NCBI GenBank assembly: GCA_015689745.1
Contig: WVSO01000018.1
Span: 1-46,843 of the forward strand
Direction of reading: 5' to 3'
From: Rhodobacterales bacterium HKCCSP123
GTDB lineage: Bacteria; Pseudomonadota; Alphaproteobacteria; Rhodobacterales; Rhodobacteraceae
DNA: 46,843 nt
Positions 26,652 to 34,577 of the stretch are shown piece by piece; position 1 is the first letter of the stretch; the number at the start of each line of letters is the position of its first letter. The translations under genes and the position numbers were made by a program. The notes beneath the pieces are model-generated. The model searched no databases, was not told the DNA's origin, and saw only the letters and a list, made by a program, of their open reading frames with translations.

Positions 26652-27295
26652 TCAAGCTCGACATCATCAGCGACCCGATCTGCCCCTGGTGCTACATCGG
26701 CTGGTCCAACCTCGCCCGCGCACTGGAACGGCGGCCCGACCACCCGCTTGCGCTCGAATGGCATCCGTTCCAGCTGAACCCCGACATGCCCGCGGAGGGC
26801 ATGGACCGGCGCGACTATCTCGAGCTCAAGTTCGGTGGCAAGGCCGGCGCGCTCAGGGCCTATGCCCCGGTGCTGGATCATGCCGAGGCCGCGGGCCTCA
26901 CCCTCCACCTCGACAGGATCGAACGGACCCCGTCGACGCTCGACGCGCATCGCCTGATCCACTGGGCGGGAATCGAGGGGCGTCAGACCCCCACCGCCGT
27001 GGCCCTCTTCAAGGCCTATTTCGTCGACGGCCGCGACATCGGCGACAAGACAACGCTCGCCGGGATCGCGGAGAGCGTGGGTCTCGACCGCGCGATGACG
27101 GAAACGCTGCTCGCCGGCGACGCCGACGCCGACGACATCCGCGCCCGCGACGCCCATACCCGCGCCCGCGGGGTAACCGGCGTGCCCTGCTTCGTGCTGG
27201 CGAACCAGCATGTCATCACCGGCGCGCAGCCGACCGAACTGTGGCTGAACGTGATCGACGAGATCGCCGCGCAAGGCGCCGGGGCGCAGGGATGA
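26648..27295 (+). CDS. DsbA-family oxidoreductase (FrnE/2-hydroxychromene isomerase type)
   Basis: 215 residues. The thioredoxin fold begins at once: IISDPICPWCYIGW carries a CPWC redox pair, and VTGVPCFVL supplies the cis-proline. The helical insertion in the middle (DYLELKFGGKAG through TLAGIAESVGL) is the DsbA/FrnE arrangement. No signal peptide is present, so this is a cytoplasmic member, likely a thiol-disulfide oxidoreductase or glutathione-dependent isomerase. Its ATG overlaps the acyl-CoA synthetase stop, so the two are co-translated; a shared pathway is plausible but not shown. Confidence 0.9.
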   Translation: MIKLDIISDPICPWCYIGWSNLARALERRPDHPLALEWHPFQLNPDMPAEGMDRRDYLELKFGGKAGALRAYAPVLDHAEAAGLTLHLDRIERTPSTLDAHRLIHWAGIEGRQTPTAVALFKAYFVDGRDIGDKTTLAGIAESVGLDRAMTETLLAGDADADDIRARDAHTRARGVTGVPCFVLANQHVITGAQPTELWLNVIDEIAAQGAGAQG

Positions 27296-27362
27296 GCGCC
27301 CGCCCGGGCCCTTCATCTTTCCGGGAAGACGCAAACGGCACCCCGCCGCCACGGGCGCGCCG

Positions 27363-28595
27363 ATGAACACCGCCGGGACGCCCACACCCGCACCCGAAGG
27401 CGCCCGCCGCCTCTCCCGGGGCGAGTTCATCGCGCTCATGGGCACGATCTTCGCCACCGTCGCCTTTTCGATCGACGCCATGCTCCCCGCGCTGCCCCAG
27501 ATCGCGGAGGCGCTGACCCCCGACGCGCCGAACCTCGCGCAGCTGGTGCTGACCAGCTTCGTCCTCGGCCTCGGGATCGGCACGCTTCTCACCGGGCCGC
27601 TCTCAGACAGTTTCGGGCGCAAGCCCGTGCTCTTCGCGGGCGCCCTGCTCTACGTCACCGGCGCGCTGCTTGCCTGGGCCGCGCCCTCGCTGGAGTTGCT
27701 CCTGGCCGCGCGCATCCTGCAGGGCCTCGGCGCGGCGGGTCCGCGCGTGGTGGCGACGGCGATTATCCGCGACCTCTACGCGGGCCGGCAGATGGCGCAG
27801 ATCGTCAGCTTCGCGATGCTGATCTTCACGATCTTCCCCGCCGTGGCCCCGATGATCGGCGCCGCGATCATCGGGGGATTCGGATGGCGCGCGATCTTCC
27901 TCGCCTTCCTGCTCTTCTCGCTCCTCTCGGTCGGATGGCTCATGCTGCGCCAGCCCGAGACGCTGCCCCGGTCAAGGCGCCGCCCCTTCCGGGTCGCGCC
28001 ATTGCGCGACGCGCTCGTCGAAACCCTCTCGCTGAGACAGATGCAGCTGTCGATCCTCGTGCAAACGCTTGTCTTCGGAGCGCTCTTCGGAACGATCTCC
28101 TCGATCCAGCCGATCTTCGACGACACCTATGGCCGGGCGGCGGGCTTCCCCTACTGGTTCGCCCTGATCGCGGCCGTGGCGGCGCCCGCCGCGCCCGTCA
28201 ACGGCACGCTGGTCGTCCGCCTCGGCATGCGCCCGCTGGTGCGGCGGGCGCTTCTGGTCTCGATGCTGGCGGCCCTTGCCGTCGCGGGCCTGATCGGCCT
28301 TGTCCCGCTCGGTGCGGCGGAATTCTGGGTCTTCTTCGCCTGGGCCTGCACGGTCTTCGCGCTGGCCGGCTTCACCATCGGCAACCTGAACGCGCTGGCG
28401 CTGGAACCGCTCGGCCACATCTCGGGCATGGCCGCCTCGGTCATGGGGGCGCTGGCCACGGTGGGGGGCGCCGCGCTCGGTGCGCTGATCGGTCAGTTCT
28501 TCGATGGCACGCCGATGCCGCTGATCCTCGCCACCGCGCTCCTGTCGGGGATCGGGGCGCTGGTCATGCGCGCGATGCCGCGCGAAGCGGCCTGA
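27363..28595 (+). CDS. MFS transporter, Bcr/CflA-type drug exporter
   Basis: 410 residues with about twelve membrane helices. FSIDAMLPALPQIAEAL in helix 1 and the motif GPLSDSFGRKPVLFAGALLY between helices 2 and 3 identify the DHA1 Bcr/CflA subfamily; GLGAAGPRVVATAIIRDLY is the helix 4/5 signature. It probably exports drugs or metabolites using the proton gradient. It starts 67 bases after the DsbA-type gene on the same strand and ends 34 bases before the convergent mfd stop. Confidence 0.9.
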   Translation: MNTAGTPTPAPEGARRLSRGEFIALMGTIFATVAFSIDAMLPALPQIAEALTPDAPNLAQLVLTSFVLGLGIGTLLTGPLSDSFGRKPVLFAGALLYVTGALLAWAAPSLELLLAARILQGLGAAGPRVVATAIIRDLYAGRQMAQIVSFAMLIFTIFPAVAPMIGAAIIGGFGWRAIFLAFLLFSLLSVGWLMLRQPETLPRSRRRPFRVAPLRDALVETLSLRQMQLSILVQTLVFGALFGTISSIQPIFDDTYGRAAGFPYWFALIAAVAAPAAPVNGTLVVRLGMRPLVRRALLVSMLAALAVAGLIGLVPLGAAEFWVFFAWACTVFALAGFTIGNLNALALEPLGHISGMAASVMGALATVGGAALGALIGQFFDGTPMPLILATALLSGIGALVMRAMPREAA

Positions 28596-28598
28596 GGC

Positions 28599-28624
28599 GC
28601 CAGGCCGACCGCAGGAAGCCTGGC
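28599..28624. terminator. candidate bidirectional terminator between MFS gene and mfd
   Basis: GCCAGGC at 28599-28605 and GCCTGGC at 28618-28624 form a 7-bp stem with a 12-base loop in the 34-base gap between two convergent genes. No T tract follows on either strand, so any termination may need Rho. Confidence 0.35.
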
Positions 28625-28629
28625 CCGGC

Positions 28630-31600
28630 TCAGGCCGCCGCTTTCCCCTCGGCCTGCATCGCGAGATCGCGGGCGATGGCGAAGGCGCCCTTGATCTTGT
28701 CGGCATCCCTGGCCCAGTCGCGCCGGACGACGATCTTGTTGTCCTTCACCTTCGCAAGCCCCTTCTGATCCTGCACGAAGGCCACCAGCCCCGCGGGGTT
28801 GGGGAACTTGTCCATGTGGAACTGCACCGTCGCCCCCTTCGGCCCGGCATCGAGCCGGGCGATATGCGCGCGCTTGCACATCGCCTTGATCCGCACCACC
28901 AGCAGAAGCGTGTTCACCTCGCGCGGGAGCGCGCCGAAGCGGTCGATCAGCTCGGCCGCGAAGCCTTCGAGATCGACCTTGGTCTCGAGCTGCGAGAGCC
29001 GCCGGTAGAGCCCCAGGCGGACGTCGAGATCGGGCACGTAGTCCTCGGGGATCAGCACCGGCACGCCGAGGTTGATCTGCGGCGACCATTGCCCGTCGTC
29101 GCCCGGAAGACCCTCGGCCTCGCCCGAGCGGATGCGCGCGATCGCCTCTTCCAGCATCGACTGGTAAAGCTCGAAGCCCACTTCCTTCACGTGGCCCGAC
29201 TGCTCCTCGCCCACGATGTTGCCCGCACCGCGGATGTCGAGGTCCTGGCTCGCGATGGTGAAGCCCGCGCCCAGGCTGTCGAGGCTGCCCAGCACGCGCA
29301 GACGTTTCTCGGCGGCGGGCGTCAGTTTCAGCCGCGGTTTCGTCGTCAGGTAGGCATAGGCCCGCGTCTTCGACCGGCCCACGCGGCCCCGGATCTGGTA
29401 GAGCTGCGCCAGCCCGAACATGTCGGCGCGGTGAATGACCATCGTGTTGGCGGTGGGGATGTCGATGCCGCTTTCCACGATGGTGGTGGCCAGCAGCACG
29501 TCGTATTTCCCGTCGTAGAAGGCGACCATCCGGTCGTCGAGCTCGCCCGCCGCCATCTGCCCGTGGGCGGTGACGAAACTGACCTCGGGCACCTGCTCGC
29601 GCAGGAAGGCCTCGATCTCGGGCAGGTCCTCGATCCGGGGCACCACGTAGAAGCTCTGCCCGCCGCGGTAATGCTCGCGCAGAAGCGCCTCGCGGATCGT
29701 GACGGCATCGAACTCGCTGACATAGGTGCGGATCGCCAGCCGGTCGACCGGCGGCGTGCCGATCAGCGACAGGTCGCGCACGCCCGAGAGCGACATCTGC
29801 AGCGTCCGCGGGATCGGCGTCGCCGAGAGCGTCAGCACATGCACGTCCGAGCGCATCTCCTTCAGGCGTTCCTTGTGGGTCACGCCGAAGCGCTGCTCCT
29901 CGTCCACGATCAACAGGCCCAGCTCGCGGAAGCGGATGCCCTTGGCCAGGAGCGCATGGGTGCCGATCACGATATCGACCGACCCATCGGCCATGCCGGA
30001 CCGGGTCTCGGCGGCCTGCTTCTGGCTGACGAAGCGGCTGAGCTGGCGGACCTTGACCGGAAAGCCCCGGAACCTGTCCTGGAACGTCTTGGCGTGCTGA
30101 CGCGCCAGCAGCGTGGTGGGTGCGATCACCGCCACCTGCAAGCCCTGCGCCGCCGCGACGAAGGCCGCGCGCATCGCCACCTCGGTCTTGCCGAAGCCCA
30201 CGTCGCCAACGACAAGCCGGTCCATCGGGCGCCCGCGCTCGAGGTCCTCCATCACGTCGGCGATGGCGGAAAGCTGGTCGTCCGTCTCCTCGTAGGGGAA
30301 GCGCGCGCAGAAGGCCTCCCACATGTCGCCGGGGGGCTGCAGGATCGGGGCCTTGCGCAGCTCGCGCTCGGCGGCGATGCGGATCAGCTTGTCGGCGATC
30401 TGGCGGATGCGCTCCTTGAGCTTCGCCTTCTTCGCCTGCCACGCGCCGCCGCCCAGCTTGTCGAGCAGGCCCTCCTCGTGGCCGTAGCGGCTGAGCAGTT
30501 CGATGTTCTCGACCGGCAGGTAGAGACGGTCGCCGCCGGCGTATTCCAGCAAAAGGCACTCGTGCGGCGCGCCCATGGCGGTCACGGTCTCGAGGCCCTT
30601 GTAGCGCCCGACACCGTGGTCGACATGGACGACAAGATCGCCGGGGCTGAGCGATTGCGCCTCGGTCAGGTAGTTCTCGGCGCGCTTGGTCTTGCGCTTT
30701 GGGCGGATCAGGCGGTCGCCCAGAACGTCCTGTTCGGAGATCACGGTCAACCCGCCGCCGGTGAACCCCTCTTCCAGCGGCCAGACGACGAGGCTGAGGC
30801 TGCTGCGCCCGCCGATGCCGCGCGCGTCCGGGGCAAGTGTCGCATCCGCGATGCCCTGATCCTCCAGAAGACCATGCAACCGCTCCCGCGCGCCCTCGGA
30901 CCAGGACGCCACGACGACGGCGCTTTCTTCGCGCATCGCCTGAACATGCGCCGCCAGGGCCCCGAAAAGACTTAGCTTCTCATCCTGTCGCTCGACCGAG
31001 AAATTGCGCCCCACACGCCCGCCCATGTCGAGCACCCCGGGGCCGGGGGCCGCCGGAATGGGAGAGAACTGCACAACGCGATGCCCGGCCGTCGCCCTGG
31101 CCCAAGCGGCATCGTCGAGATAGAGCAGCCCCGGCGGGACCGGCTTGTAGACGCTGTCGAGGCGCCCCTTCTGGCTCAGAGCCGTCCTGCGCGTGTCATA
31201 CTGGTCCGCGATCGTCTCCCACCGCGAAAGGCGCTGCGGCGTGGCCTGGTCGTCCAGCGTGATCCGCGCCTCGGGCAGGTAGTCGAAGAGCGTTTCCAGA
31301 CGCGCGTGGAAGAACGGCAGCCAATGCTCGACACCCTGGTGCTTGCGGCCCGCGCTGACCGCCTCGTAGAGCGGATCGTCGGTGCCCGCCGCGCCGAACT
31401 CGACACGGTAATTCTGCCGGAACCGCGTGATCGACGGCTCGTCCAGGATCACCTCGGAGACCGGCGCAAGCTCCACCCGCTCGAGCTTCTCGGTGGTGCG
31501 CTGCGTCGCGGGGTCGAAGCGCCGCGCGCCGTCCAGCGTGTCGCCGAACAGGTCGAGCCGCACCGGCGCCCCCTCGCCCGGCGGCCAGACATCGATGATG

Positions 31601-32082
31601 CCGCCCCGCACGGCATAGTCGCCGGGCTCGGTCACCGTGGGGGTCTGGGAAAAGCCCATGCGCACGAGGAAATCCTTGAGCGCGCCCTCGTCGATGCGGC
31701 CGCCGACCGTCGCCACGAAGGCCGAGGAGCGCAACAATTCGCGCGGGGGCACGTATTGCGTGGCCGCATTGAGCGTCGTCAGCAGGATGAAGGGGCCCGA
31801 CAGGCCGCCCGCCAGCGCGGCGAGCGTCGCCATGCGGGTGGCCGAGATCTCGGGGTTGGGCGAGACGCGGTCATAGGGCAGGCAATCCCAGCCCGGAAAG
31901 GTCAGGACAGGAACGGTCGGGTCGAAGAAGGCCAGCGCGCGCGCCATCGCGGCAAGCCGCTTGTCGTCGCGCGCGATGTGGAGGACCGGCACGCCGCCCT
32001 GCTCCAGCTCGCGCAGGACGAGCGTGGCGTCGAACCCCTCGGGCGCGCCGGAGGCAAGGATATGGGTCGGTGTGATGGACAT
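28630..32082 (-). CDS. mfd: transcription-repair coupling factor
   Basis: 1150 residues from ATG at 32082, with GAGG upstream; the frame stays open to 32751 across the neighbouring gene and is ignored there. N-terminal UvrB-like domain (TFPGWDCLPYDRVSPNPEIS), the RNA-polymerase-interacting domain near PGDLVVHVDHGVGRYKGLE, then the RecG-like translocase: Walker A GDVGFGKTEVA near residue 625, DEEQRFG near 727, VVPRIEDLPEIEAFL and GRVGRSKTRAYAYL. It removes stalled RNA polymerase from DNA lesions and recruits UvrA. The C-terminal TRCF domain is present. Length is normal for the family. Confidence 0.96.
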   Translation of the reverse strand: MSITPTHILASGAPEGFDATLVLRELEQGGVPVLHIARDDKRLAAMARALAFFDPTVPVLTFPGWDCLPYDRVSPNPEISATRMATLAALAGGLSGPFILLTTLNAATQYVPPRELLRSSAFVATVGGRIDEGALKDFLVRMGFSQTPTVTEPGDYAVRGGIIDVWPPGEGAPVRLDLFGDTLDGARRFDPATQRTTEKLERVELAPVSEVILDEPSITRFRQNYRVEFGAAGTDDPLYEAVSAGRKHQGVEHWLPFFHARLETLFDYLPEARITLDDQATPQRLSRWETIADQYDTRRTALSQKGRLDSVYKPVPPGLLYLDDAAWARATAGHRVVQFSPIPAAPGPGVLDMGGRVGRNFSVERQDEKLSLFGALAAHVQAMREESAVVVASWSEGARERLHGLLEDQGIADATLAPDARGIGGRSSLSLVVWPLEEGFTGGGLTVISEQDVLGDRLIRPKRKTKRAENYLTEAQSLSPGDLVVHVDHGVGRYKGLETVTAMGAPHECLLLEYAGGDRLYLPVENIELLSRYGHEEGLLDKLGGGAWQAKKAKLKERIRQIADKLIRIAAERELRKAPILQPPGDMWEAFCARFPYEETDDQLSAIADVMEDLERGRPMDRLVVGDVGFGKTEVAMRAAFVAAAQGLQVAVIAPTTLLARQHAKTFQDRFRGFPVKVRQLSRFVSQKQAAETRSGMADGSVDIVIGTHALLAKGIRFRELGLLIVDEEQRFGVTHKERLKEMRSDVHVLTLSATPIPRTLQMSLSGVRDLSLIGTPPVDRLAIRTYVSEFDAVTIREALLREHYRGGQSFYVVPRIEDLPEIEAFLREQVPEVSFVTAHGQMAAGELDDRMVAFYDGKYDVLLATTIVESGIDIPTANTMVIHRADMFGLAQLYQIRGRVGRSKTRAYAYLTTKPRLKLTPAAEKRLRVLGSLDSLGAGFTIASQDLDIRGAGNIVGEEQSGHVKEVGFELYQSMLEEAIARIRSGEAEGLPGDDGQWSPQINLGVPVLIPEDYVPDLDVRLGLYRRLSQLETKVDLEGFAAELIDRFGALPREVNTLLLVVRIKAMCKRAHIARLDAGPKGATVQFHMDKFPNPAGLVAFVQDQKGLAKVKDNKIVVRRDWARDADKIKGAFAIARDLAMQAEGKAAA

Positions 32083-32123
32083 GCGCGCCTCACCTACGCG
32101 GGACGGGGGCGGTGTCAAGTCGG

Positions 32124-32642
32124 CTAGCGAAGCGGGCTGACCGTGACGTTGGTGTACATCCCCCAGAAGGCGGTGACGAAGATGAAGCAGATCCCCAGCG
32201 CCTGGACCGCGAACCGGTGGTTGCGCAGGCGGACCTGCAGGTTCTCGAAGCCGCTCTCCTGCAGCACGCGCGCGGTGCGCATGGTCAGAGCGGCCACGAG
32301 GATCAGCGGCAACACCAGCAGGAGCAGCGCCTGTGCGAACTCGACTCCGTAGCCCCAGCCCAGCACCAGAAGCGAGGTGAGAACGAAGGCCGAGCTTCCC
32401 ACCATCGCGGCGCCCGAGATCTCGACGAAGTCGAGGATGCGGCGGGTGTTGATCTCGGTGAGCGTGCGCAGGTCGGCCTCGGTGGCCTGGTCGCCGCGGC
32501 GCGCCCGCTGGACCATGTGATAGGGAACACCGAGAACCCAGTGGGACAGGCTCGACCACATGGTCGCAAGCACGATCCAGTACCACAGGTTCGAAAACGA
32601 CCTGAGGTCGATCACTTCGGTGACGAGATCGAAGAAATCCAA
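32124..32642 (-). CDS. small membrane protein ('component of SufBCD complex' type)
   Basis: 172 residues with four likely membrane segments (about 20-40, 80-100, 100-122 and 148-167), separated by a charged cytoplasmic stretch (HMVQRARRGDQATEADLRTL). MRSFSNLWYW-like IDLRSFSNLWYWIVLATMWS is a pattern I associate with a Rhodobacterales family often labelled 'component of SufBCD complex', but no Suf gene is nearby and nothing in the sequence suggests iron-sulfur assembly, so the label should not be trusted. It lies 41 bases upstream of mfd on the same strand and diverges from hemB. Confidence 0.8.
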   Translation of the reverse strand: MDFFDLVTEVIDLRSFSNLWYWIVLATMWSSLSHWVLGVPYHMVQRARRGDQATEADLRTLTEINTRRILDFVEISGAAMVGSSAFVLTSLLVLGWGYGVEFAQALLLLVLPLILVAALTMRTARVLQESGFENLQVRLRNHRFAVQALGICFIFVTAFWGMYTNVTVSPLR

Positions 32643-32678
32643 GGTGTTCCGCCCGACTGCCCGCTGCGCCTTCTGTCG

Positions 32679-32707
32679 CCGCGCACCCTATCCGCGCGGG
32701 TGCGCGG
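32679..32707. terminator. strong GC hairpin between divergent genes
   Basis: CCGCGCACCC at 32679-32688 pairs perfectly with GGGTGCGCGG at 32698-32707, a 10-bp stem with a 9-base loop; TTT follows on plus. It lies between the divergent membrane-protein and hemB genes, where a terminator is not needed for either. It may instead be a regulator site or a transcript insulator. Confidence 0.45.
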
Positions 32708-32817
32708 TTTCCAGTCCCGCCGCACCGACCCGCGACCGGGACAACCTGCACCCTTGCTCCGCGGACACGCCCATGTCACCGCTTGGGCTCGAGAGACGAA
32801 TGGAAAGACCGCACGCC

Positions 32818-33810
32818 ATGCCCCAGGCCCCCTTCCCCTTGACCCGCCACCGTCGCGTTCGGTCCCGGCCCGAGCTACGCAACCTCGTGCGCGAAACCGA
32901 GCTGAGCGTGAACAACCTGATCTGGCCGATCTTCTTGCGCGACGGCGAGGGGGTCGAGGAACCCGTGTCCTCCATGCCCGGTGTCGTGCGCCGCTCGATC
33001 GACCGGATCGTGGAGGCCGCGCGCGAGGCGGCCTCGCTGGGCATCCCGGCGATCTGCCTCTTTCCCTACACGGACGCGAGCCTGAAGACCGAGCTTTGCG
33101 AAGAGGCGTGGAACCCCGACAACCTGTCGAACCGCGCGATCCGCGCGATCCGCGATGCGGGCATCGACATCGCGATCATGACCGACATCGCGCTCGACCC
33201 CTACAACATCAACGGCCATGACGGGATCGTGCGGGATGGCGTGATCGTGAACGACGAAACCGTCGAGGCGCTGGTCAGGATGGCGCTGGCGCAGGCCGAG
33301 GCGGGGGTCGACATCCTCGGGCCGTCGGACATGATGGACGGGCGCATCGGTGCGATGCGCAGCGCGCTGGAGGAAAACGGCCACACCAATGTGACGATCA
33401 TGTCCTATGCCGCCAAGTTCGCCAGCTCCTTCTACGGCCCCTTCCGCGACGCGGTCGGCGCCTCGGGCGCGCTCAAGGGCGACAAGTTCACCTACCAGAT
33501 CGACCCGGCGAACCGCCTGGCCGCCCTGCGTTGCGTCGAGCGCGACCTGATGGAGGGCGCGGACATGGTCATGGTGAAACCGGGGCTGCCCTATCTCGAC
33601 ATCGCGCGCGAGGTGAAGGACCGCTTCGGCGCGCCGACCTACGCCTACCAGGTCTCGGGCGAATACGCGATGATCGAGGCCGCGGCGGCCAACGGCTGGA
33701 TCGACGGCGAGAAGGTGATGCTGGAAAGCCTGATGTGCTTCCGGCGCGCGGGCTGCGACGGCGTCCTGACCTACTTCGCCCCAAGGGTCGCGCGCCTCCT
33801 CAACGGGTAG
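32818..33810 (+). CDS. hemB: porphobilinogen synthase (delta-aminolevulinic acid dehydratase)
   Basis: 330 residues from ATG at 32818; an in-frame ATG at 32800 would add six. The two active-site lysines are K200 (IMSYAAKFASSFYGPFR) and K254 (VMVKPGLPYLDI). The loop that holds three cysteines in zinc enzymes reads DIALDPYNINGHDG at 123-136 here, so it belongs to the zinc-free, magnesium-dependent type usual in alphaproteobacteria. It condenses two aminolevulinates to porphobilinogen for heme and, where present, bacteriochlorophyll. It stands as a single transcription unit. Confidence 0.96.
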   Translation: MPQAPFPLTRHRRVRSRPELRNLVRETELSVNNLIWPIFLRDGEGVEEPVSSMPGVVRRSIDRIVEAAREAASLGIPAICLFPYTDASLKTELCEEAWNPDNLSNRAIRAIRDAGIDIAIMTDIALDPYNINGHDGIVRDGVIVNDETVEALVRMALAQAEAGVDILGPSDMMDGRIGAMRSALEENGHTNVTIMSYAAKFASSFYGPFRDAVGASGALKGDKFTYQIDPANRLAALRCVERDLMEGADMVMVKPGLPYLDIAREVKDRFGAPTYAYQVSGEYAMIEAAAANGWIDGEKVMLESLMCFRRAGCDGVLTYFAPRVARLLNG

Positions 33811-33852
33811 CGGCGGATCGGCGAAGGACCGCCAATTGTGGTGTTTTGCACC

Positions 33853-33881
33853 GTGACACCCGGTGTCGAAACGCGTATCCT
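33853..33881 (+). promoter_or_regulatory. candidate promoter for the Ysc84-like lipoprotein gene
   Basis: GTGACA (33853-33858), 17-base spacer, TATCCT (33876-33881). The spacer starts inside a GACACCCGGTGTC dyad (33855-33867) that could be an operator. The start site would be near 33888, leaving a 57-base leader. Confidence 0.45.
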
Positions 33882-33944
33882 GTCGGCAATCCGCGGGCGG
33901 TGAACGACCCGCATCCCTTGAGGCAACCCGGCAAGAGGCCCCAG

Positions 33945-34502
33945 ATGAGCAACATTACCCGTCGTCATTTCGTGATTTCCGGCGCATCCCTGCCCCTTCT
34001 CGCCGCCTGCGGCAACGGCGTCAATTCGGGAGCCGGCCAGCGGATCGACGCCCGTGTCGATGCCGCGACCGAGTTCATGTACCGCGAGGTGCCCGGCACC
34101 GAGGAACTGTCCTACAACGCGACCGGCATGCTTGTGATGCCGCTCATCACCGAGGCGGGTTTCGGCTTCGGCGGATCGTACGGGCGCGGCGCGCTCCGGA
34201 TCAATGGCGTGACGGTCGATTACTATTCGGCCACCGCGGGCACGTTCGGGTTCCAGATCGGCGCGCAGCAGTACGCGCACACGCTCTTCTTCATGACCGA
34301 TGCGGCGCTGCGCGATTTCCGCGAGTCGACGGGCTGGGCCGTCGGCGGCGACGTGCGCTACGCGGTCAACGACCGCGGCGGCAACCTCGGGATCGACACG
34401 ACGGTCCTGACCGATCCGGTCATCGCCGTGATCTACGGCCAGGCGGGACTGATCGTCGGCGCCACGCTCGACGGCACGCGCTACGCCCGTATCCTGCCCT
34501 GA
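33945..34502 (+). CDS. Ysc84-like lipid-binding domain lipoprotein, Tat-exported
   Basis: 185 residues with GAGG ahead of the ATG. The N-terminus carries both a twin-arginine motif (TRRHFVISG, R6-R7) and a lipobox ending at C22 (LLAACGN), so it is probably a folded, Tat-exported, lipidated protein held in the membrane. The body (LVMPLITEAGFGFGGSYGRG, YYSATAGTFGFQIGAQQY, FFMTDAALRDFRES) matches the Ysc84/SYLF lipid-binding domain, whose bacterial role is unknown. It lies 134 bases after hemB and 75 bases before the acylase gene. Confidence 0.85.
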   Translation: MSNITRRHFVISGASLPLLAACGNGVNSGAGQRIDARVDAATEFMYREVPGTEELSYNATGMLVMPLITEAGFGFGGSYGRGALRINGVTVDYYSATAGTFGFQIGAQQYAHTLFFMTDAALRDFRESTGWAVGGDVRYAVNDRGGNLGIDTTVLTDPVIAVIYGQAGLIVGATLDGTRYARILP

Positions 34503-34520
34503 GACCGCACCGCGGCGCGT

Positions 34521-34549
34521 TTGCAATTGCGGGACAACCGGCTTAGCTC
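34521..34549 (+). promoter_or_regulatory. candidate promoter for the penicillin-acylase-family gene
   Basis: TTGCAA (34521-34526), 17 bases, TAGCTC (34544-34549). The TAGC -10 form recurs at the other candidate promoters in this window. Confidence 0.35.
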
Positions 34550-34577
34550 ATCGGCCAAGGAATCGCGCTGAGGCTTC

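Noticed and set aside
28493-30975. Long frames of 688 (minus) and 719 (plus) codons within mfd
   Set aside because: Both overlap the conserved helicase domains of mfd in other frames and have low-complexity composition.
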